From: Leifsonia shinshuensis
GTDB taxonomy: Bacteria; Actinomycetota; Actinomycetes; Actinomycetales; Microbacteriaceae
Direction of reading: 5' to 3'
Assembly: GCF_013410375.1 (NCBI RefSeq)
Contig: NZ_JACCFL010000001.1
Coordinates: forward strand, 1,240,001 to 1,304,000
DNA length: 64,000 nt
The translations under genes were made by a program, and so were the position numbers. Of this stretch, positions 1 through 8,057 are shown piece by piece (positions within the stretch are counted from its first letter, which is position 1; every line of letters begins with the position of its first letter). Under the pieces are notes generated by a model that was given only the letters and a program-made list of their open reading frames with translations, was not told where the DNA came from and searched no databases.

Positions 1-654
1 CACCGGGTCGGTGAGCCGCAGCTCGTCGGCGCGCTCGACGGTCGCCCGGTCGAGCGCGGCGGCCAGCGTCACGTACTCGTTCAGCCGCTCGGTCGTCTTC
101 CAGAGCGCCGTGCGCTCGTTCTCGATGTCCTCGTTGTCGCGACGCAGCCACTCCTCGCCGTGGTCGAGCGAGACGACGATCTGGTCGAGCTGCTTCTGCG
201 CCGACTCGAACCGCTCGACGTACTTGCGGAGGCGACGTCCGCCGGGCATCCTCGCCAGCATCCGGTAGCTCTTGCTGGTGTGCTGCGGATCGAAGTCGCT
301 CACCGTCGCCCGGAGGGCCTGGAGGGTGCGGAGGACGCCGTACTGCGGGTCCGAGCGCACCGCCTTGCCGCGCGCCGCCGCGAGCGCCGTGGCCGGGCGG
401 CTCAGCAGTTGCCGGGAGGCCTCGCTCGACTCCCGCATCTCGGCGTCGCCGAGGCGGGAGAAGCCGGTGATCTTGCGGCGGAAGGCCTCGCTGTCCGGCT
501 CGGCGGCAGCCAGATCGCGAATCCACTCGCGCGCGCGGCCCTCCAGTTCGGCCGCCCGCTGCGGCGACACGCTCATCATGCCCATCGCGCGCTCGTCCGG
601 GAGCTCCGGCACCGCCTCGGGCGGCCGCAGGCCGTCCCCCTGGTCCGCTTCCAT
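1..654 (-). CDS. TelA/KlaA-family toxic anion resistance protein (C-terminal part outside window)
   Basis: This gene reads leftward off the window edge, so only about 218 N-terminal residues are seen; the family is usually near 380-400. The visible part has the family layout: an acidic N-terminus, the stretch SRLGDAEMRESSEASRQLL, then FDPQHTSKSYRMLARMPGG, and a helical segment (KQLDQIVVSLDHGEEWLRRD) matching the coiled-coil part of TelA proteins. The start is ATG at 654, with GGGAGGAG a few bases upstream. TelA proteins are linked to tellurite and other stress tolerance, but their biochemistry is unclear. The family call rests on recognised sequence pattern. Confidence 0.8.
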   Translation of the reverse strand, partial: MEADQGDGLRPPEAVPELPDERAMGMMSVSPQRAAELEGRAREWIRDLAAAEPDSEAFRRKITGFSRLGDAEMRESSEASRQLLSRPATALAAARGKAVRSDPQYGVLRTLQALRATVSDFDPQHTSKSYRMLARMPGGRRLRKYVERFESAQKQLDQIVVSLDHGEEWLRRDNEDIENERTALWKTTERLNEYVTLAAALDRATVERADELRLTDPV

Positions 655-761
655 GAGCACTCCTCCCACCGGGACCGCAACCCCTCCAGGGTAGGCCGCG
701 GACCTGCGGGAACGGTACGGTCTCGCTGGCAGCCTCCCGGGGACGGTGGGATACTCGCGGC

Positions 762-1241
762 ATGGGCAGCACCACCACCGACCGGTCGTCCTTCTTCGAC
801 GGCCTCGCCGCCGAATTCCTCCAGCACTACCGCCGCGGACCGCGGTTCATCGCGGTGACCGGCGTCGCCGGGGCCGACCTGCCGGACGCGGCCGACGCGC
901 TCGCCGAGGCGCTGCGCGCGAGCGGTCAGGCGGTGGAGCGCGCCCACGCGACGGCGCACGCGACGCCGGACGGCCTCCGCGCGGACCTGGTGACGCCGTT
1001 CCGCACCACCTCGCCCGACGGCGTCCTCGTCGTGGACGGCCCCGGGCTGCTGGGCGAGGGCCTGCGAGGGCTCTGGAACTTCTCGGTCTGGATCGAGCAC
1101 GACCCGGAGCGCGACGCCGACTGGTCGTTCGTGGCCACGGGCCGCAAGGATCCGCTGGGCGCGCCGCGCGAGGTCGCGTCGGTGCTGTTCGACGACGCCG
1201 ACCCCGAGCGGCCACGGCGGCTGTTCGCGGACTCCTGCTGA
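762..1241 (+). CDS. Hypothetical protein, degenerate uridine-kinase-like
   Basis: A 159-residue protein. The segment FIAVTGVAGADLPDAADALAEAL looks like the beta1-loop-helix of a uridine-kinase P-loop, but the GxxxxGK[S/T] lysine is absent, so NTP binding is doubtful. LVVDGPGLLGEGLRGLWNFSVWIE resembles the kinase segment around a Walker-B-like strand. A GATACT box lies 6 nt before the ATG, suggesting a leaderless transcript. It is the last gene of ordinary high GC before the lower-GC island. The function is unknown. Confidence 0.6.
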   Translation: MGSTTTDRSSFFDGLAAEFLQHYRRGPRFIAVTGVAGADLPDAADALAEALRASGQAVERAHATAHATPDGLRADLVTPFRTTSPDGVLVVDGPGLLGEGLRGLWNFSVWIEHDPERDADWSFVATGRKDPLGAPREVASVLFDDADPERPRRLFADSC

Positions 1242-1294
1242 GCCGACGCCTGCGGACCTGTTCGCGCGGCCTCGCCGTGTCATGCTCTCCGTTA

Positions 1295-1567
1295 TCAGAG
1301 CGGCCCGCCTCCGCGACCTCCTCGAGCGATAAGGCGTGCCCGCAGCCTGTGGAGGTTGGGCATTATTCCGTAGATGACGATCGGGACCGCGACGGTGACC
1401 ACGACGAGGGTGCGCAGAACGGGGTGCAGTGTCGCGAGCCAGTCGCCGAACGCGACGTTGATCACGGTCAGGGTGGGGAATACGGCTATCCAGATCATCA
1501 GCGCCAACTGATGTTGGCTCGGTGGTGCCACTCGGGCGGTACGCGTTGTCGTGCGTCGATGCGACAT
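1295..1567 (-). CDS. Small two-helix membrane protein
   Basis: A 90-residue protein with a basic N-terminus (MSHRRTTTRTAR) and two hydrophobic segments, about residues 22-40 and 52-68, followed by a basic tail. It resembles the two-helix C-terminal membrane region found on some antibiotic-biosynthesis-monooxygenase-like proteins, but no enzyme domain is present. I chose ATG 1567 over an in-frame ATG at 1648 because GAAGGAG sits just upstream and the longer form would overlap the XRE gene. It lies 10 bp after that gene on the same strand, so co-transcription is likely. Function unknown. Confidence 0.6.
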   Translation of the reverse strand: MSHRRTTTRTARVAPPSQHQLALMIWIAVFPTLTVINVAFGDWLATLHPVLRTLVVVTVAVPIVIYGIMPNLHRLRARLIARGGRGGGPL

Positions 1568-1577
1568 GTCTACTCCT

Positions 1578-2606
1578 TCAATACGTTGACGTTGTTCTGC
1601 GCTCGGAACGGGAGCACCAGGATGTGGCTTTGTCGAGTGACCGTTCATCCGAGTGCATGGGACCTGACGCGCCGACAGACGATTTTGAAATGCGCATCTC
1701 GCTCGTGTCCGGCGCGGTCAAGAGGGGCGCGCCACGGTTTGCGGGCCGCGGGGCCGCGCCGTTGTGGGTCAGTCGGTTCAGGGCTGCCTGAGTCCCGGTG
1801 CCGCCCTGAGGCAGGTATGTGAAGAGGCGGAGCGTCGGAAACCGCGGGACCTCCAGAACCAGCGGATCGAAGCTCAACCGGCCCACGACAGGGTGGTCGA
1901 AGACGACGTCGATTCGATACGAATCCTCCACGACGTGGCGTTGCCACAACTCACAGAAATCCGCCGAGACCTCGCAGAGGCCGCGGGCCATCACCTCGAA
2001 TCGGGAGTCCTCCGGATACCGCGCCGACTGTGCCCGGAACTGTGCGACCATCGACCGAGCCATCATCGCGGGCTGCACATGCGAACGGGCAAGCTCGTCA
2101 TCCGTGAAAAAACGCTTCAGGCAGCTAGTGCCGACGCGGGTATCGAACGCGTCCGCCGCGGCGGAGTTCATGGTCACTACAGTCCAGAACGGATCGGCGA
2201 CGTAACTGGGGTTCGTCATAGCGTCCACCAATTGCTGTAGAAGCCTCAGCCGGCCGCCGTCGAATTCGGGGGACTCGCCGGCAGCGAAAGCGGTAGACCT
2301 CTCGGGCGAACGTCTGACTGATGCCAGGCGGAAGACATGTGCCTGGTCCTCGGGACCGAGCCGAAGCGCGTTCGCAATCGCCTCGAGTACTTCCTCAGAA
2401 GCTCCTCGTGCCCGGCCCTGCTCCAGCCAGGTATACCAAGACACTCCGACGTTCGCGAGAACGGCGACTTCTTCGCGCCGGAGCCCCGGGGTCCGGCGCC
2501 GGGTGCTCGCAGGCAAGCCGAGGTCCTCCGGGCGTGTCTGTTCGCGGCGCGCCCGGAGAAAGCGGCCAAGGCGTACGTGGTTGGACAACGGTTCATCGAT
2601 CCGCAC
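1578..2606 (-). CDS. XRE-family regulator with MmyB/MltR-like ligand-binding domain
   Basis: Residues about 10-85 form an XRE helix-turn-helix with the signature RRRTPGLRREEVAVLANVGVSWYTWLEQGR, typical of the HTH_31/MmyB-like group. Residues about 105-280 match the ligand-binding domain (VADPFWTVVTMNSAAADAF; later LRLFTYLPQGG). Such proteins are usually 270-290 residues, while this one has 342. The last 60 or so residues (ser/arg-rich, no recognisable domain) look like read-through past a lost stop. The start is GTG at 2606 with GGAG upstream. It is the first gene of a two-gene unit with the small membrane protein. The ligand is unknown. Confidence 0.85.
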   Translation of the reverse strand: MRIDEPLSNHVRLGRFLRARREQTRPEDLGLPASTRRRTPGLRREEVAVLANVGVSWYTWLEQGRARGASEEVLEAIANALRLGPEDQAHVFRLASVRRSPERSTAFAAGESPEFDGGRLRLLQQLVDAMTNPSYVADPFWTVVTMNSAAADAFDTRVGTSCLKRFFTDDELARSHVQPAMMARSMVAQFRAQSARYPEDSRFEVMARGLCEVSADFCELWQRHVVEDSYRIDVVFDHPVVGRLSFDPLVLEVPRFPTLRLFTYLPQGGTGTQAALNRLTHNGAAPRPANRGAPLLTAPDTSEMRISKSSVGASGPMHSDERSLDKATSWCSRSERRTTSTY

Positions 2607-2628
2607 GGATTCTCCAATTCAGACGCGC

Positions 2629-2664
2629 GTCCGGCCGGCCACTTTCTGCGGTGGTCGGCCGGAC
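2629..2664. terminator. Hairpin terminator between XRE gene and P-loop NTPase gene
   Basis: Two 14-bp arms (GTCCGGCCGGCCAC and GTGGTCGGCCGGAC) pair with one mismatch around an 8-nt loop. It lies just beyond the stop of the leftward azoreductase/NTPase pair. A second small perfect repeat (AGAGGC-tt-GCCTCT, 2677-2690) sits between it and that stop. Confidence 0.6.
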
Positions 2665-2696
2665 GAACAAGTAAGCAGAGGCTTGCCTCTGAGCCC

Positions 2697-3413
2697 TCAG
2701 AGCTCTGGCTGCTGAAGGGCCCGCTCCCGTTCGGTGCGGACGTCGAGAAGGGCATATTCCTCTGAAGCCAGCCGCAGAGCATCCTCGGCAGAAATGCACG
2801 CCTCCAGGCTGAAAAGACCGGCGATCTGCTCGAGCCGTTCCTCGACCGAGCCGGAGACCACGTGGAACGGGATCCCTAGTTCGCTCATGGTCTCCTGCAG
2901 GATCGAGTCGGACATGTTCCGGAACTGGTCGTTGACCGGTCGGTGCCCGTCGGCGGAAAGCGGTAGTTCGTTCTTCAGGTGCACAAAGGCGTCGAATGAG
3001 TCCTTCACATGCCTCTTGAAGCTGTTTCCGAGGCTCGCCATCACCTCTTCGAAGAAGGCGAGTTCCGCCGTCTTCTCGACTGATTCCCCCGCCTTCAGAT
3101 TCGCCGAGGCACTGGGGTTCAACCCGAGAGAAACACGCACCGACCCGTAGATCCATTCCTGGAGCGAGGACCCGTCCGAAATGAAGCCGTCCGAGAGCTT
3201 GTCCTCGTATACGGCACGTTCGACATGACGTGTCACGATCATCTGAATGAGCTCAGCTGCGGTGCATTCCTCGAGGGTCTTTCCTGGCGCTGCCTCGGGG
3301 AGGATCTCCCGCATTGTCCTCGCCCTGGTCCTCGGCATCCCGGTGTAGTGGGACAGTGCAATCGAGGTGAACGTCTTGCCCGAGGAGTAGGTACCCGAAA
3401 TACCGATGCGCAT
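2697..3413 (-). CDS. P-loop NTPase (AAA_28/NadR-like ATP-binding protein)
   Basis: A 238-residue protein opening with MRIGISGTYSSGKTFTSIAL, a clear Walker A (GTYSSGKT, residues 7-14). GFISDGSSLQEWIYG is a probable Walker-B-like strand, and the overall pattern fits small nucleotide kinases or AAA_28 proteins. The start is ATG 3413 because the Walker A begins there; the upstream in-frame extension is low complexity. It starts 10 bp after the azoreductase stop on the same strand, so the two are probably co-transcribed. Its place in the island suggests a substrate kinase or an energy-dependent helper, but neither is shown. Confidence 0.7.
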   Translation of the reverse strand: MRIGISGTYSSGKTFTSIALSHYTGMPRTRARTMREILPEAAPGKTLEECTAAELIQMIVTRHVERAVYEDKLSDGFISDGSSLQEWIYGSVRVSLGLNPSASANLKAGESVEKTAELAFFEEVMASLGNSFKRHVKDSFDAFVHLKNELPLSADGHRPVNDQFRNMSDSILQETMSELGIPFHVVSGSVEERLEQIAGLFSLEACISAEDALRLASEEYALLDVRTERERALQQPEL

Positions 3414-3423
3414 TGCGTCCGCC

Positions 3424-4101
3424 TCAGTCGTTGACGAGCTGCAGAGTTGCTGCGGCGCTGAGCTTGCGGGCGAACGCGACCGCCGCGTCGGTGAGCTCTG
3501 CCTCGGCGGCCGCGCGCGTGCCGTCCACGTCACCGTTGACGACCGTCGGGGCGAACCGGACGTGAGTGGCGTCCTCGATGCCCACGAAGCTCAGCCAGTC
3601 GGCGAAGAACGTAGCGCTGAAATCAGCTCCGAAGCTGGCCGGGACGCCGGGCGCATAGACACCGCTGGTGTGAATGGCGACGGCCTGCTTGCCCTCCATC
3701 AGGCCGTTGTAGCCGTTCTCGGGGTCGAACCCGAAGGACCAGCCGGGCTGGGTGACGATGTCGATCCACTGCTTGAGGACGTACGGAACGCCGGCGTTCC
3801 ACATGGGGATGTTGAAGACGTAGGCGTCGGCGGCCGCGAACCGGTCGAACACGGCGCGGGCGGACTCCCACGCTCCGATCTGCTCCGGCGTCTGCTCCTG
3901 GCCGGAGAACACGGCCATCTTGGCCGCAGCCGCGGTACGACCGAAAACGGGCAGCGCACCGTCCTCGAACAGGTCCAGCGTCTCCACCTCGAAGCTCTCC
4001 GGACCGGCAGTCTGGACACTGTCGATGAAGTGCCGTGCCAGCCGCAGGGAGTCGCTGTTGGCGTAGCGGGGCGAGGCGTTGATGTGGAGGATGGTGGGCA
4101 T
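3424..4101 (-). CDS. azoR: FMN-dependent NADH azoreductase/quinone reductase (AzoR/AcpD family)
   Basis: A 225-residue flavodoxin-fold reductase. Residues 1-12 (MPTILHINASPR) are the FMN phosphate loop, FNIPMWNAGVPYVLKQWID (about 100-118) is the second FMN-binding stretch typical of AzoR, and HTSGVYAPG follows. The start is ATG 4101 with AAAGGAAG upstream. It faces a divergent HAD phosphatase gene, and an HxlR regulator lies beyond that. HxlR regulators such as YodB control azoreductases in Bacillus, so quinone/aldehyde-responsive control is plausible. It may supply a flavin-dependent reduction step to the AvrD pathway (inference). Confidence 0.85.
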   Translation of the reverse strand: MPTILHINASPRYANSDSLRLARHFIDSVQTAGPESFEVETLDLFEDGALPVFGRTAAAAKMAVFSGQEQTPEQIGAWESARAVFDRFAAADAYVFNIPMWNAGVPYVLKQWIDIVTQPGWSFGFDPENGYNGLMEGKQAVAIHTSGVYAPGVPASFGADFSATFFADWLSFVGIEDATHVRFAPTVVNGDVDGTRAAAEAELTDAAVAFARKLSAAATLQLVND

Positions 4102-4194
4102 TGGCTTCCTTTCGGACTGTGCGGTTGGGGCCGTAGGGACCCCGCCCTCCATCCTCAGCTGCACCGCTGGAGTCCCGTAAGAGCGCACTAAATT

Positions 4195-4207
4195 GTGCCT
4201 AAGGCAC
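4195..4207. promoter_or_regulatory. Candidate operator between azoR and the HAD phosphatase gene
   Basis: GTGCCT-A-AGGCAC is a perfect 13-bp inverted repeat, followed by a further GTGCCT half-site at 4214-4219. It sits in the divergent intergenic region near TAAATT. The nearby HxlR regulator is the obvious candidate to bind it. Confidence 0.4.
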
Positions 4208-4267
4208 TTCAATGTGCCTGCTTGTCATGGCTTCCACATCGGGACAGGGGTTCCTAGGATTCTTCCC

Positions 4268-4915
4268 GTGGAAGATTCCGACAGTTCCCAAGCTGCCTAC
4301 ACAGACGTGGACGGCACAGTGGTGGCGTATAACTCCATCTTCGAACTCCTTCGCTTCGACGCCGCTGAACGACTTCGCTGCGCCGAGGCGGACGAGTTCC
4401 TGGCCGGACTGCGCGCTGCGGCCGCTCGCGGCGTGCCAAGGTCCGAGACCAATGCCCGCTATTTCCGCTGGTGGCAAGGCCGGAGTGTGACGGAAGTCGC
4501 CGAACTCGGGGAGCGCTGGGCAGACTTCCAGGCAGACTCGCCTATGCGATGGCAGTTCCTGGAACCAGTGGCGTCCCTCCTGGACGGGCACACGCGAAAC
4601 CGGCGGCGAATAGTCGCAGTGACGGCCTCCTTCGAACCTGCACTGGTGCGTGTGAAACGGCGCTGGCCGCAGCTTCAGATACTGTGCACGCTCCCTCGGA
4701 TCAGGAACAGCCGTTACACCGGGGAGATCGAAGAAGCGTTGGTGGGCGCTGCCAAAGCGCGCGCCGTGGCGTCCCACGCTGCCGAACATGGAGTGGATCT
4801 GGCGGCGAGCCTCGCCTACGGCGACCACGATTCGGACTTGCCGTTCATGGCGTTGACGGGTGAATCGCTGTTGGTCGGACCGAAGGCGAACGATCAGTCA
4901 GTGACGATCGCGTAG
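4268..4915 (+). CDS. HAD-superfamily IB phosphatase (SerB-like)
   Basis: A 215-residue HAD hydrolase. Motif I is YTDVDGTVV (nucleophile Asp13 and Asp15), motif II VAVTAS (about 116-121), motif III Lys163, and motif IV AYGDHDSDLPFM with Asp186 and Asp190. The helical cap between motifs I and II fits subclass IB. I chose GTG 4268, with AGGA in front, rather than ATG 4193, which would run through the palindrome at 4195. The substrate is unknown. In A-factor biosynthesis a dephosphorylation step follows condensation with dihydroxyacetone phosphate, so this enzyme could act similarly here (inference). Confidence 0.8.
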   Translation: MEDSDSSQAAYTDVDGTVVAYNSIFELLRFDAAERLRCAEADEFLAGLRAAAARGVPRSETNARYFRWWQGRSVTEVAELGERWADFQADSPMRWQFLEPVASLLDGHTRNRRRIVAVTASFEPALVRVKRRWPQLQILCTLPRIRNSRYTGEIEEALVGAAKARAVASHAAEHGVDLAASLAYGDHDSDLPFMALTGESLLVGPKANDQSVTIA

Positions 4916-4965
4916 CGTCATGTACGTTTTCTCTCTGTATGTAAGCCCAAGTATGCTTTTGTCCC

Positions 4966-5406
4966 ATGAGCCAATCGGTGGAAAAGGGTTGTGGGACGGG
5001 AAGCCTCACGGCAGAGCAGAGACGTCTGAAAGCCCAGAGGCAACACAACGCCCATTTGGGCGCTTGCCCGGCTCGCCAGCTCCTCGAAGCCATCAGCAGC
5101 AAGTGGGTGACTCTGGTGATGCTGGCACTGGAAGATGGCCAGCTCCGCCACAGCGAGCTCCGCAAGCGCATTCCGGGTGCCAGCCAGAAGATGCTCACAT
5201 CAACGCTTCGATCCCTGGAGCGCGACGGCCTGGTTTCTCGGCACGTCACGGCGTCAGTTCCCGTGCGCACAGATTACGAGCTCACGCTCCTCGGCCAATC
5301 GCTCCTTCGAATCGTCTTTGAAATGAAGAACTGGGCTGAGACGAACATGGATGAGGTGGCGGCCTCCCGCGCGGAGCATGACACTCACCGGCTCCAAGTT
5401 CGATAG
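4966..5406 (+). CDS. HxlR-family winged-helix regulator
   Basis: A 146-residue HxlR/YodB-type protein. The core ACPARQLLEAISSKWVTLVMLALEDGQLRHSELRKRI contains the family tryptophan, with Cys34 in the position that often acts as a redox or electrophile sensor. It continues with SQKMLTSTLRSLERDGLVSR and the wing VPVRTDYELTLLG. Upstream DNA is AT-rich. It is followed after 15 bp by the thioesterase gene, so the two may share a transcript. It is probably the local regulator of the island (azoR, phosphatase or avrD operon). Confidence 0.9.
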   Translation: MSQSVEKGCGTGSLTAEQRRLKAQRQHNAHLGACPARQLLEAISSKWVTLVMLALEDGQLRHSELRKRIPGASQKMLTSTLRSLERDGLVSRHVTASVPVRTDYELTLLGQSLLRIVFEMKNWAETNMDEVAASRAEHDTHRLQVR

Positions 5407-5421
5407 CGTTCGGACATCTCC

Positions 5422-6081
5422 ATGCATCTCTTCTGCCTGCATCATGCTGGGGGTACAACCGCGAGCTTCGCAGGTTGGCGCATTCCCGGAGTCGATGTCA
5501 CCAAACTGGGCTACCGTGGAAGAGACTTCGGGTCTATCGCTGGAGCCGCAGATGTTCTTGCCGAGCGGATAGACGCGTCATCGTCGCCTCGGCTTGCGCT
5601 TTATGGTCACAGCATGGGGGCGACCCTTGCGTTCGAGGTGGCCCTCCGACTCCAGGATGTCGATCGTCTGGAACACGTCTTCCTCGCGGCCGCTCGTCCG
5701 CCATGGGAAGCACCCGACGGCGCTACCGCTTTCTCGGTAGAGCGCGCTGCAGCTCGCGCGTCCGCCCTCTCCGGCGAATTGTCCGAGCGTGCGCGTGAGA
5801 TCCTGCTCGAGGACCTTGCGCTGTTGGCGTCCTACCCGGGCAGGCGTCCGGAGGGGCAGTTGAAAGTCCCGGCAACGATTCTCTACAGCAACGACGACCC
5901 TGTGGTGGCCGCCATCGACTCCGCGCGCTGGGCTTCCTGGTGCTCAGCTGAACCACGGCTGGTGGAACTATCCGGTGTCGGGCACCTCTTCCATCGCGCC
6001 AGCCTGGACGTGCTGGCGGTTGTGCAATCTACGCTGTCTCCGCTAACGCCGATACACACTGCTACGCCGGCGTCTGCGTGA
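5422..6081 (+). CDS. Type II thioesterase (alpha/beta hydrolase, PKS/NRPS editing type)
   Basis: A 219-residue protein with the TEII opening HLFCLHHAGGTTASFAGW, nucleophile motif GHSMG (Ser64), an acid in YSNDDPVV (about 158) and catalytic His in VGHLFH (His188). Members hydrolyse acyl groups from carrier-protein phosphopantetheine, either editing stalled chains or releasing products. With a free-standing ACP and a ketosynthase in the same island, acyl-ACP is the likely substrate. No strong ribosome-binding site is seen, so coupling to the upstream HxlR gene is likely. It converges with the flavodoxin gene. Confidence 0.85.
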   Translation: MHLFCLHHAGGTTASFAGWRIPGVDVTKLGYRGRDFGSIAGAADVLAERIDASSSPRLALYGHSMGATLAFEVALRLQDVDRLEHVFLAAARPPWEAPDGATAFSVERAAARASALSGELSERAREILLEDLALLASYPGRRPEGQLKVPATILYSNDDPVVAAIDSARWASWCSAEPRLVELSGVGHLFHRASLDVLAVVQSTLSPLTPIHTATPASA

Positions 6082-6100
6082 GCGAGGCCCGCGCTACGGG

Positions 6101-6691
6101 TCACCGGTCTAAGGCGCAGCGGCCGGCGACGAAGATGGCCGTCATGTCGGCAACTCTTCGGCCCAGATGCTGTGCTGTCGCGACATCCGCTGGGTGTACA
6201 CCTTCGACGCCGACATCCGAGAAAGTTTGGGCGGCGGCCCCATTGAAATAGCCGAAGCGGTTGAGGTCATTCTCGGTGCCCCGGGTATTCTTCCATCCCG
6301 GGAGCAGGCCGAGGTTGATCCAGTTCATCCCGTGCTGCGCGGCAAACGTCGAAAAATAGTCCAGGGTGGAGTGCTTGTCTCCGGCCTTGCAGGCTGCATT
6401 GGTGAAGCCCGCTGCGAGCTTGTTGTGCCATCTCTGTTCAGCCCAGCGGCCTGTGGTCTTTTCGGCGAATGCATGGAAGGCAGATGGTGCTGTGCCCATG
6501 TAGGTGGGGGCGCCGAAGACGATCGCATCGGCCTCATCGAGGTAATCCCAGGACCGCTCAGTCATCGCCTCGACGTGGATGAGGGTGGTGGTCGCGCCGC
6601 GAGTGCCGACAGCATCGACCACGGCGTCTGCCAGGACTTTGGTGTGGCCGGAGCCCGAATAGTAAACAACTGCAATTGCCGGATCAGCCAT
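6101..6691 (-). CDS. Flavodoxin-fold NAD(P)H:quinone reductase-like protein (WrbA-like)
   Basis: A 196-residue protein. VVYYSGSGHTKVLADAV (about 8-24) is the FMN phosphate loop, FGAPTYMGTAPSAFHAFAEKT is the WrbA-like second loop, and KLAAGFTNAAC follows. The start is ATG 6691, preceded by an excellent AAGGAGGA; the upstream in-frame ATG has none. It is the last gene of the leftward avrD-fabH-acp unit, about 50 bp after the ACP gene. It is probably an electron-transfer or reductase partner for the pathway product, for example reducing a butenolide-type intermediate (inference). Confidence 0.85.
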   Translation of the reverse strand: MADPAIAVVYYSGSGHTKVLADAVVDAVGTRGATTTLIHVEAMTERSWDYLDEADAIVFGAPTYMGTAPSAFHAFAEKTTGRWAEQRWHNKLAAGFTNAACKAGDKHSTLDYFSTFAAQHGMNWINLGLLPGWKNTRGTENDLNRFGYFNGAAAQTFSDVGVEGVHPADVATAQHLGRRVADMTAIFVAGRCALDR

Positions 6692-6741
6692 GTGTCCTCC
6701 TTCTTGTGCTCGGTCTGTTGTGGGCCCTGTGACGGGCATGG

Positions 6742-6987
6742 CTAGCTCGCGTTCCGCGGTGCCAGTCTGTTCGTGAGCATCGCGGCTGCAGCGTGCGCAT
6801 TGCCTGCATCTGCGAGTTCGAATTCGTCGACGCGCACGCCGAACTTGTTGCTGAGGATCACGGCGGCCTCAACGAGGGTGAGCGAGTCGATGTCCAGATC
6901 CGCAAAGGCGTCGTCCGGTTGCATGTGGCTGAGCTCGTCCATGACGGATCCGATCGCATCGACAACGTCGGGAGCGGTGATTTCCAT
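6742..6987 (-). CDS. Acyl carrier protein
   Basis: An 81-residue carrier protein. FADLDIDSLTLVEAAVILSN holds the phosphopantetheine site (Ser35 in DIDSL), followed by FGVRVDEFELADAGNAHAAAAML, the usual helix III/IV region. The start ATG 6987 is preceded by AGGGGA; the longer open frame upstream is not protein-like. It is encoded directly downstream of the ketosynthase and is divergent in sequence from a housekeeping AcpP, so it is probably a dedicated carrier for this pathway. Confidence 0.9.
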   Translation of the reverse strand: MEITAPDVVDAIGSVMDELSHMQPDDAFADLDIDSLTLVEAAVILSNKFGVRVDEFELADAGNAHAAAAMLTNRLAPRNAS

Positions 6988-7082
6988 TGGTTTTCCCCTA
7001 TCTGGTGATTGAGGTGGCCCGGGATCGTCCCGCGCCACAGAGGTCCTGCACGGGCGACGCCTTGCAGGATTCGGCTGGTCGC

Positions 7083-8057
7083 CTAGTGCGGGTCGATAAC
7101 CGACATCGATGGCCACGTCATGGCTATGGCGCCCCACGTGGTTCCGCCGCCGAAAGCCGTCAGAACGACTTTGTCGCCCGGGTTCCTGTGACCTTTGGTA
7201 CCAGCATTGGTCATCGCCAACGGGATCGACGCGGCCGACGTGTTACCGACCTTGTCCAAGTGGATCTCCGCTTTCGAGCCAGGGATGCCGGTCACTGAAG
7301 CGACCGTTTTCAGGATTCGGACGTTGGCCTGATGTGCGATCAAGGAGTCCACGTCATTCGCGGTCCAGCCCGCGCGCGCCAGAACCGTTTGTACGGAATC
7401 CGACATCGCGGACACGGCCTGCGAGAAGACTTCTTTTCCTTGCATCTCGAAGAAGGCGCCAGCGCGTCGTGGCACCTGGATGAGTTCTTCGCCCGTGCCG
7501 TCCGAGTGGAGCGTCGAGGCCAGGATGGTGCCGGGCTCCTCGGCTTTTCCAGCCGTGAGGTATGCGGCACCTGCCCCGTCCCCGAAGATTACGGACGTAG
7601 CCCGATCCGTCGGATCGAGAAGGCGAGTGAACGTGTCAGCGCCGATGACGAGGGCGGAGTCGACGGAGCCTGAGCTGATCGCCCAGGACGCCGTGGCCAA
7701 GGCGTACACGAATCCGGAGCAAACGGCGGAGACGTCGTAAGCGGCGACCCCTCGCAGCCCCAGATTTGCCGCCACCTTCGGAGCCGTTGCGGGACAGACC
7801 TTGTCCGGCGTTGACGTCGCCACCATCAGGAGACCCGCGGAGTCGGCGCCGGCGCTGGCCAACGCGCGTTGGGCAGCGACGGTGGCAAGCGCACTCGTTG
7901 TCTCTGTTTCACTCGAGTGACGACGTTCGGCGATGCCGGTTCGGCGCCTGATCCACTCGTCGGAGGTGTCCATGAGCGCGGACAGGTGGTGATTGGTGAC
8001 GACGCGCTCCGGAAGGGCGCCTCCCAGGCCGCGTATGACGGCAGCAGGCGCGCTCAT
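7083..8057 (-). CDS. FabH-like 3-oxoacyl-ACP synthase III
   Basis: A 324-residue KAS III with all three catalytic residues: Cys113 in SAVCSGF, His242 in AHQANVRI and Asn272 in GNTSAAS. The N-terminal segment TSDEWIRRRTGIAERR is also typical. It condenses an acyl-CoA starter with malonyl-ACP to give a 3-oxoacyl-ACP. Its start overlaps the avrD stop by 4 bp (ATGA), indicating translational coupling, and the ACP gene follows. The setting suggests it builds the beta-ketoacyl chain used by AvrD rather than serving general fatty acid synthesis. Confidence 0.92.
   Translation of the reverse strand: MSAPAAVIRGLGGALPERVVTNHHLSALMDTSDEWIRRRTGIAERRHSSETETTSALATVAAQRALASAGADSAGLLMVATSTPDKVCPATAPKVAANLGLRGVAAYDVSAVCSGFVYALATASWAISSGSVDSALVIGADTFTRLLDPTDRATSVIFGDGAGAAYLTAGKAEEPGTILASTLHSDGTGEELIQVPRRAGAFFEMQGKEVFSQAVSAMSDSVQTVLARAGWTANDVDSLIAHQANVRILKTVASVTGIPGSKAEIHLDKVGNTSAASIPLAMTNAGTKGHRNPGDKVVLTAFGGGTTWGAIAMTWPSMSVIDPH

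Noticed and set aside
4193..4267. Upstream ATG 4193 as the start of the HAD phosphatase
   Set aside because: No ribosome-binding site, it would code across the palindrome, and the extension is not conserved-looking; GTG 4268 with AGGA fits better.
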